This document shows, piece after piece, positions 58,002 through 64,000 of a DNA stretch of 64,000 nucleotides. The stretch spans positions 62,001 to 126,000 of the forward strand of contig CAJODY010000001.1 of NCBI GenBank assembly GCA_905233285.1, written 5' to 3'. Position numbers and translations under genes: made by a program. Each line of letters starts with the position of its first letter. Within the stretch, counting starts at the first letter, position 1. The notes under the pieces are model-generated. The model worked only from the letters and a program-made list of their open reading frames with translations. It did no database searches and had not been told where the DNA came from. This DNA is from an uncultured Bacteroidaceae bacterium. Lineage in GTDB: Bacteria; Bacteroidota; Bacteroidia; Bacteroidales; Bacteroidaceae.

Positions 58002-60740
58002 ATGGAAGGTTTTACTGGACTTTACACACTTGACGGCAAACCAATATACTCCACTGCGTTCATTGATGAACTAAGAGAAAGGGAGAGCAATAAGAAGACA
58101 TCAAGATATTTCATTGCTCAGAGAGGCGCACAGGAGGTTGGTTTGAGTAGTGTCGTAGATATTACGGTATTCGGTGGCAACCGTGGAGGCGGCAAGGCAA
58201 ATCCGTATTCAACACCTGTTGCAACACCGTCGGGATTCAGACAGATGGGCGACCTTGAAATAGGTGACTTAATCTGTACGCCTTATAACGGGGTGCAGAA
58301 AGTCAGCAATATCTTTGAGCAAGGTGTCAATACGGTCTATAACTTCCACTTCGACGATGGCACAACGGTTTCGTGCATGGATAATCACAGGTTCTGGGCG
58401 CGTACCAACACAACGGAAGACTTTCACGAAATGACGGCACGGGAAATCATGGATTGCTATGTCATTGACCGTCCGTTCCCGCTGTCTCTGAGAAAAGGCA
58501 GAACAAATTTCATAGAGTTTCCGCTTTGTGGAGAGGTTGAACTGAATGAGAAAAGGACAGCCATTGACCTTCCAATCCATCCGTTTGTTCTTGGTTATAT
58601 CAGCGGTACAGGATTCTGGCATTTTGAACGGTCTGGTATCGCCATCAAGAAAGATTACTATATCCGACGCACAATGTACTCGTTGGGGTATAAACTCAAG
58701 ACAAAGGACGAAAACTATTTCTGGCTACGAGGTATCTCCGATGAAAACCGCCGCAAGATAACTTGCAGCAGGACTTTGCAGCCAGCACGTATTCCGCATG
58801 AGTACAAAACGGCTTCAATACAATCAAGATGGGATTTCCTGAGAGGTGTCATGTATGTTAGCGGACGCTCGATGAAGAAGCACCCGCACCTGACTCTTCC
58901 AAACAAAGAATTTATAGAAGATGTAGCAGAACTGGCACGGTCTTTGGGAATATGGGCGAGAGTTTCACAGGTCGAAGATGATCTTGAACGCATCGGATAT
59001 TGGAGAGTTTCGTTCATTGCACCAAGCGACAAAGATTTGTTCATAAAGACAACTCAGAGAGACAGGGCGCATGTCAATGCCGAACTTCCGACGAATCCGA
59101 ATCAGCAGAATGTATTGACAAAGAAACTTCAGTACATCACCAAGAGCAACAAAAAGCAGAATTGCCGTTGCATCACCGTCACTGGACGTGACCACCTGTA
59201 TATGACGGATGCCTACACCATCAATCACAACACCATTACGATGTTGACTGAGCCGCTGTACGACATCACTAACAAACATTTTAACGGTATCATCTTCCGT
59301 AAGAACAAAGACGATTTCGAGAATATCATCAACGAAAGTACGCGCTGGTTCTCGCACCTCGGCAAATACAATAAGTCGAAAGATGATATGACGTGGAACT
59401 TCAAGACTGGAGCAAAACTCGGTCTTTCGCACTATGATATGCCAATGTCTGACTTCGACATAAAGTATCGTGGTCAACAGTTTTGCTCTATCGGTATCGA
59501 CGAATTGCCGCAGATGCCGTTTGAAATGTTCAAGTTCCTAATGACATCATGCCGTAATACAATCGGTGTTCACTCTCGTATTCTCGGAACTTGTAACCCT
59601 GATCCGCTGTCATGGTTGAGAAAGTTTATAGATTGGTGGATTGGTAAGGAAGATACCATTTATGAAGATGGGCTGATGCACCCTGAACGTAAGGGATTCC
59701 CGATTCCAGAGCGTGACGGCGTTGTTCGCTACTGCTATATGCCTGATGATAGCGTTGACAATATCATTTGGGGTGACACGCCAGAAGAAGTTTACGAGCA
59801 GTGCCGTGAGACTATCGACGATGCTTGGGATCCTGAATGGGAACAATACGGATATACAAAGACTTCTTTCTTTGTCAAGTCCGTAACTTTCAAAAAGGCA
59901 GCACTAAATGAGAATAAGGCTCTCATAAAGTCTGACCCCGGTTATATTGCGTCGCTGCTGAATCAACCGCCAGAGGTACGAGCCAGAGAGTTTGACGGAA
60001 ATTGGGATATCATAAAGATGGGCGACGATTTGATTCAAGCCTACCACCTTGACAAGATATTCCAGAACGCACAGATGGTTGGTGACGGTGTTCGCCGCGC
60101 TACTTGCGACGTTGCAGGTGACGGTGGCGATAACTGTGTGACATGGCTCTGGATTGGAAACCACGTCGCTGATGTCTATGTCTGCCGTCGTGACCCATAC
60201 ACAACCGTATCACTACTACGGGCGAAACTTCACGAATGGGGAGTTTTGGAACAGAACTTCGCCTATGACCTCAACGGAATGGGGCAAGTTTTGAAGGGTG
60301 CTTTCCCTCATGCAGTAAAGTTCAACAACCAAGAGGCGGTTGACCCCAAAGACAAATATCTATACGACAACAAGAAATCTCAGTGTGCATATAAGTTTGC
60401 AGAAAATACACAGCAATGCAACTGGAGCATTGAGCCAACTCTTCTCAAACGCAAATTCAAGATTGGTAAAGAAACGAAAACTCTTTATGACATTCTCCAA
60501 CTCGAACGCAAATGTGTCAAGCAGGATATGTCAAAAGAGGACAAGGGCTGGTGTCTCATTCATAAGGAACAAATGAAGAATAAGGCAATCGTCGGACACT
60601 CACCAGACTTTTTCGAGGCTCTGTTTATGCGAGAGATTTTTGATATAAAACATACACAGGCGGTTATTCCGAAATGGCTCAAAAGCAGTAGCGGCCGGAG
60701 CCGTATCAGAACCGTAAGGAAACTTGTTCCCAGACATTAA
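58002..60740 (+). CDS. terL: Terminase large subunit with intein in the Walker A motif
   Basis: The start at 58002 (MEGFTGLYTLDGKPIYS) gives 912 aa before splicing. The Walker A (GGNRGGGK) is interrupted by a 345-aa intein after K65; the continuing T completes GGGKT after splicing, giving a mature protein of 567 aa. Walker B is the IGIDE segment. The nuclease domain begins around TCDVAGDGGDNCVTWLW (conserved Asp). TerL powers packaging with ATP and cuts concatemers. Without splicing the ATPase site is broken. Confidence 0.93.
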   Translation: MEGFTGLYTLDGKPIYSTAFIDELRERESNKKTSRYFIAQRGAQEVGLSSVVDITVFGGNRGGGKANPYSTPVATPSGFRQMGDLEIGDLICTPYNGVQKVSNIFEQGVNTVYNFHFDDGTTVSCMDNHRFWARTNTTEDFHEMTAREIMDCYVIDRPFPLSLRKGRTNFIEFPLCGEVELNEKRTAIDLPIHPFVLGYISGTGFWHFERSGIAIKKDYYIRRTMYSLGYKLKTKDENYFWLRGISDENRRKITCSRTLQPARIPHEYKTASIQSRWDFLRGVMYVSGRSMKKHPHLTLPNKEFIEDVAELARSLGIWARVSQVEDDLERIGYWRVSFIAPSDKDLFIKTTQRDRAHVNAELPTNPNQQNVLTKKLQYITKSNKKQNCRCITVTGRDHLYMTDAYTINHNTITMLTEPLYDITNKHFNGIIFRKNKDDFENIINESTRWFSHLGKYNKSKDDMTWNFKTGAKLGLSHYDMPMSDFDIKYRGQQFCSIGIDELPQMPFEMFKFLMTSCRNTIGVHSRILGTCNPDPLSWLRKFIDWWIGKEDTIYEDGLMHPERKGFPIPERDGVVRYCYMPDDSVDNIIWGDTPEEVYEQCRETIDDAWDPEWEQYGYTKTSFFVKSVTFKKAALNENKALIKSDPGYIASLLNQPPEVRAREFDGNWDIIKMGDDLIQAYHLDKIFQNAQMVGDGVRRATCDVAGDGGDNCVTWLWIGNHVADVYVCRRDPYTTVSLLRAKLHEWGVLEQNFAYDLNGMGQVLKGAFPHAVKFNNQEAVDPKDKYLYDNKKSQCAYKFAENTQQCNWSIEPTLLKRKFKIGKETKTLYDILQLERKCVKQDMSKEDKGWCLIHKEQMKNKAIVGHSPDFFEALFMREIFDIKHTQAVIPKWLKSSSGRSRIRTVRKLVPRH
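58197..59231 (+). other. Intein in TerL, 345 aa, with degenerate LAGLIDADG motifs
   Basis: Starts with Ala (ANPYSTPVATPSGFRQMGDLEIGD, the A-type block A), has block B H in MDNHRFW, and ends DHLYMTDAYTINHN before extein Thr: the terminal His-Asn and +1 Thr are standard. An Ala1 intein uses a non-canonical splicing path, as in known class 2 inteins. Central segments LGYISGTGFW and LRGVMYVSGRS look like LAGLIDADG motifs with the acidic residues lost, so the homing endonuclease is probably dead. Confidence 0.88.
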
Positions 60741-60757
60741 ACACAAAACACAAAAAT

Positions 60758-62530
60758 ATGGATGCAGTTTTAGAACAAACAAACAAAAAGTTAAGAGACC
60801 TTCTTACAAAGAAGCCTTTTACACGAATCCTGCCCGATGGTCACTACGATCACGGTTATGTCTTTAACGAACTTTCCGAAACAGCCGTCACGCATGACAA
60901 ACTGAAACGGAAAATAGTTACTCAGGAGGATTTCTTGCGAGAACTCGACCCAGCAGGACATCTTATCAACGACAAAGAACTCTTTCCAGACATCTGGCAG
61001 GAGAATGAAGAGGATGGACGTTGGTATATCCAAGAGATTCCGCGCTATGCCTTCTCGTATCAACAAATCATTCTCGTTAAGCACCTAACACATCTTTGCG
61101 GTAACGACATTCAGTTTGAACTCTCTGACAAGAGCGTTACAGACGAGACCCGCGAAGTGTTCAATGAGTTTAAGAATGGTTGGGCTAACAAGAATATGGA
61201 GGTTGCCTGGTATCAACTGGCAAAGTCTGTCAAAGCAACGGGTGATGGTGCTTTCGTCGGATTCCTCGACAAAGGAAAGTTCGGTTGGAAAGTTTTGTCT
61301 TTCCTCAACGGCGACAAACTATATCCGCACTACGACCTCAGAACTGGCAAACTCAACACTTTTGCCCGTACCTATTGCAATTATTCTGAGGATGGAAGTG
61401 TCACTAAGCGTTACATTGACGTTTGGGATGATACCAACTACTACCGTTTCGTAGCCGACGGCGATCCAAAGTCTTTGCTCGAAAAGGCGAAAAACGTAAT
61501 CTTCAAACTCTTCAATACGGACGGGTACAGACTGGAATGGATGGAAGCACACGGTTTCGACTCTATTCCTGTTGCATACATGAGAGACGATAATGGTCCA
61601 TGTTGGACGTTCTCGGAAGAAACCATCGAGAATTACGAGGTGGCTTTCTCAAACCTTGCTCACTCCAACCACGATTTCGGTCTTCCCATTATGTACGTCA
61701 AAGGTGAAGGCTCTGAGGAAGTGACTACGAAAGATATGTCATACGCCTCGAAGATTATGCTTTTGCCATCGGACGGCGAAATCGGATTCTTGAACCGTCA
61801 GGATGCTTCCAATGCTTACAAGGCAGAACTTGACAAACTTGAAGAGAATATCTACAAGCAGTCATTCGCTGTGAAGACACCAGAATTGAAGTCAGGTGAT
61901 ACACCGGGCGTTTCCCTCAAAATCATGTATTCGGATGCCTATGAAAAGGCTATGACTGATGCCAATGAGTATGATGGATGCGTTGACAAGATGATTGACA
62001 TATTCACATGGGGATATGGCATAGAGGCAGAAATGCGTCTGGCTTTCATCAACACCAATATCCGTCACTACATCGAGCCTTATATCCACCTCAACCTCAC
62101 CGAACTCACGACTAATCTCAACACTGCTGTTGTAGGCGGTTTTCTCTCTAAGCAGACAGCATCGGAGAAACTTCCGTACTCGACACCGCAGGAATGGGAG
62201 CGTATTCAGGCTGAGAAGAAGGAGGAACAGGCACAGGAGCTGCTGCTTACAGAGCAGAAACTTGAAATCCAGTCCGCAATTACCATCGATCAGGCAGAAG
62301 CACTCGCTGACATCGAATCTCAGTACACCGATGAAACAACGACCACGACATCTGCCGACGGCAAAAAGAAGACACAGGGTAAGTCTCGCACCCGTACCAA
62401 AGGCAGCGTATCCACTGGCAGGGGCAGAAAGAACCATACTGGAAAGTCATGGGATGAAAACGGCAATGAGATTGACCCTACGACTGGACGCGCAAAGTCT
62501 AAGTGGGATAAGTGGAACACAACACACTAA
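60758..62530 (+). CDS. Portal protein
   Basis: 590 aa, directly after terL (17-nt gap). Features include WYQLAKSVKATGDGAFVGFLDKGK and KMIDIFTWGYGIEAEMRLAFINTNIRHYIEP, similar to portal cores, then a helical wing. A C-terminal ~70-residue tail is low complexity and basic (GKSRTRTKGSVSTGRGRKN). The dodecameric portal forms the DNA channel and docks the terminase. Assignment from order and length, with portal-like composition. Confidence 0.8.
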   Translation: MDAVLEQTNKKLRDLLTKKPFTRILPDGHYDHGYVFNELSETAVTHDKLKRKIVTQEDFLRELDPAGHLINDKELFPDIWQENEEDGRWYIQEIPRYAFSYQQIILVKHLTHLCGNDIQFELSDKSVTDETREVFNEFKNGWANKNMEVAWYQLAKSVKATGDGAFVGFLDKGKFGWKVLSFLNGDKLYPHYDLRTGKLNTFARTYCNYSEDGSVTKRYIDVWDDTNYYRFVADGDPKSLLEKAKNVIFKLFNTDGYRLEWMEAHGFDSIPVAYMRDDNGPCWTFSEETIENYEVAFSNLAHSNHDFGLPIMYVKGEGSEEVTTKDMSYASKIMLLPSDGEIGFLNRQDASNAYKAELDKLEENIYKQSFAVKTPELKSGDTPGVSLKIMYSDAYEKAMTDANEYDGCVDKMIDIFTWGYGIEAEMRLAFINTNIRHYIEPYIHLNLTELTTNLNTAVVGGFLSKQTASEKLPYSTPQEWERIQAEKKEEQAQELLLTEQKLEIQSAITIDQAEALADIESQYTDETTTTTSADGKKKTQGKSRTRTKGSVSTGRGRKNHTGKSWDENGNEIDPTTGRAKSKWDKWNTTH

Positions 62531-62533
62531 GCA

Positions 62534-63403
62534 ATGGCTGACTCTATCAAGATAAGACTCGACGGGTCGAAATACATATTGCCGACATCTGATGATATCG
62601 CATCGGCAAAGGCATACGTTTTGAGACGTAACGAGACGGCACGGCTCTTGGAGGCAAAGGTTGATGATTGTCTCGCTGAACTGGCACAGAATATCGTGAC
62701 TATATGCTATAAGTACGAGATTGTTCCAGAAGAGTTTGAGATAAGTAGTCGCTATAATGAGCAGATGATGTCAGAGATTTCGGCTGTCATGGATGATGCC
62801 GAAGAAGAAATCACCAACCTCATTTACGAGTATTCGACACAAGCCACCACAGACCGTGAACGTTCCAAAGTCTTATTGCTATGGATAGCAAGCCTTGGTC
62901 GTAACAACAACAACCTTCAGACAACACTCGACAATTATCTGTTTAAGACGATGAAAGACATTGAAGCGGCTGTCGCTGCTTTGAAAAAGTCGGAGGTTGC
63001 TCTCGCTGCTGCCATTACCAAAGTGAAATCCAACCTACACACCATATATACAATGCCAGAGGTACAGGCTGCTTTCAAAACTGCATCCTCATTCAATGCA
63101 ACCTATATCAGAACCAGAGGCGTTGTTAAGGGAAATGTTGGTCTATCGAACAATGGCAGCACCAACGTCACTAATATGGCGAAGATTACACTCGAAATGG
63201 CTTGGAACAGGTCACAGGCTATGGACTTTCAAGAACAGGGCGCAGTCGGATATTACCAACTCAGAGGCAGTTTATATCCGTGCGAAGCCTGTGACGATGA
63301 AGTAGGATTCCACCTCGGTCTCGAAGAAATCTTTGAACGTCCGATGGTGCATCCGCATTGTTGTTGCTACAGAGTACCGATTTATCAAATAGAAAATCAA
63401 TAA
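62534..63403 (+). CDS. Head morphogenesis protein, MuF-like C-terminus
   Basis: 289 aa. Mostly helical, ending in YPCEACDDEVGFHLGLEE ... MVHPHCCCYRVPIYQ, the Cys/His-rich ending typical of MuF/SPP1 gp7 minor head proteins. It probably sits inside the capsid near the portal. It begins 3 nt after the portal stop. Confidence 0.75.
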   Translation: MADSIKIRLDGSKYILPTSDDIASAKAYVLRRNETARLLEAKVDDCLAELAQNIVTICYKYEIVPEEFEISSRYNEQMMSEISAVMDDAEEEITNLIYEYSTQATTDRERSKVLLLWIASLGRNNNNLQTTLDNYLFKTMKDIEAAVAALKKSEVALAAAITKVKSNLHTIYTMPEVQAAFKTASSFNATYIRTRGVVKGNVGLSNNGSTNVTNMAKITLEMAWNRSQAMDFQEQGAVGYYQLRGSLYPCEACDDEVGFHLGLEEIFERPMVHPHCCCYRVPIYQIENQ

Positions 63404-63405
63404 TT

Positions 63406-63996
63406 ATGGAACTTTCATTATCGAAAACAAAAGAGGCAAAGAAACTCAATGTCACGGTGCAATACCTTGTCTTTGCCGATCTATGCGCACTCAACTACTC
63501 TGAGGAAGATGCTTATGCCATTGCATACCCCGAAAACGAATCGCTGTCTCAGCAGCAGAACAAAAGTATTCGTGATAACATTGTGCAGTCGGCAAAGTTC
63601 AAGAAACTCTTTGAAGAAAGACGGCAACGTATCAAACAGGGTGCTGCTGCAGCAGTCTCTCTTGATGAAGTGGAACTCGTCGGCACAGAAGAAGTCTTGA
63701 AAGAGATTCTTCGATCTGCAAAACAGCAGCCCATCGGCTCCAAGGAACGTGCTGACCTCTACGCAAAGTATAACGACATCAAGAAAGAATCGGAACAGGT
63801 CGCAGAAGACGAAACGGATGCTATCAGTTTCTATTTCCCTGCAAAGTGCAACCAGTGTCCGCTACTCTATGCTTACAATGAGGAAATGAAGAAGTGCAAA
63901 GACGAAAAAGGCAATATCATTCGTCCTGTGGAAATGGGTAGGGTGATAAAACTCTCTCACAAGATTATTCAGGCGGCAAAGGACGCAGAAGAATAA
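63406..63996 (+). CDS. Putative terminase small subunit
   Basis: The start at 63406 (MELSLSKTKEAKKLNVTV) gives 196 aa, 2 nt after the MuF-like stop. FADLCALNYSEEDAYAIAYPE and SVRDNIVQSAKFKKLFEERR-like sequence (here SIRDNIVQSAKFKKLFEERRQ) resemble the helix-turn-helix and linker of TerS proteins. Two Cys-x-x-Cys-like residues near the end (CNQC) may bind a metal. Its position after the portal is unusual for terS, so confidence is moderate. Only about 4 bases remain after its stop. Confidence 0.55.
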   Translation: MELSLSKTKEAKKLNVTVQYLVFADLCALNYSEEDAYAIAYPENESLSQQQNKSIRDNIVQSAKFKKLFEERRQRIKQGAAAAVSLDEVELVGTEEVLKEILRSAKQQPIGSKERADLYAKYNDIKKESEQVAEDETDAISFYFPAKCNQCPLLYAYNEEMKKCKDEKGNIIRPVEMGRVIKLSHKIIQAAKDAEE

Positions 63997-64000
63997 AGGT

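Noticed and set aside
5444-63996. Alternative genetic code (TAG recoding) in the phage
   Set aside because: TAG is followed directly by the next gene's start in several places (for example 8421, 12226, 15143 and 54627), so TAG acts as a stop.
4063-64000. attR copy of the tRNA-Lys 3' end
   Set aside because: I did not find a second copy; the prophage evidently continues beyond the window.

Overview
The window looks like a Bacteroidota (Prevotella/Segatella-like) chromosome carrying a large, apparently intact temperate siphophage prophage. Host-type signals are a SusC/RagA TonB-dependent receptor, promoters with the Bacteroidota -33 TTTG / -7 TAnnTTTG architecture, and few Shine-Dalgarno sequences. 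Host genes occupy about 1-4110: a partial SusC homologue, a coiled-coil lipoprotein, rsmI, tdk and tRNA-Lys(TTT). A tyrosine recombinase directly follows the tRNA, so tRNA-Lys is the probable attachment site. The prophage runs from there past the right edge of the window; the second att site, the repressor and the replication genes are not visible.

Phage layout. (1) About 4100-6220: integrase, then two small leftward genes, one with an in-frame TAA near its start. (2) About 6240-6870: a regulatory hub with a possible structured leader RNA and two divergent promoters carrying the same 16-bp operator in opposite orientation. (3) 6946-19458, rightward: about 20 accessory genes including a PD-(D/E)XK-like nuclease, a DUF2135-like protein, a vWA protein, a PurA/PurZ-type enzyme, an acyl carrier protein, a Gp37/Gp68-type radical-SAM-like protein, three tandem paralogues, an unusual tRNA-like element, and a 200-aa protein that is a target of a diversity-generating retroelement (DGR). 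(4) 19557-22661, leftward: lysis module (amidase, membrane proteins) and small genes. (5) 22675-31139, leftward: DGR reverse transcriptase, template repeat (TR) and a 2209-aa tail fibre with a C-terminal variable repeat (VR2). (6) 31290-57809, leftward: fibre and tail-tip proteins, tape measure, tail tube, connectors, major capsid and scaffold, interrupted by one rightward moron-like gene (44201-44710). (7) 58002-63996, rightward: terminase large subunit with an intein in its Walker A motif, portal, MuF-like protein and a putative small terminase.

The most interesting system is the DGR. One 114-nt TR has two 114-nt VRs. VR2 is adjacent and in the tail fibre. VR1 is 5 kb away on the opposite strand, inside a small protein of the accessory operon. 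All 18 VR1/TR differences fall at TR adenines; 13 of 14 VR2/TR differences do. No Avd-like gene lies between TR and RT. Other notable observations are a TerL intein with degraded homing-endonuclease motifs and a 10-mer (AAATATCTGA) shared by all three divergent promoter regions of the phage.

All function names come from reading motifs and gene order by eye; no database search was run.
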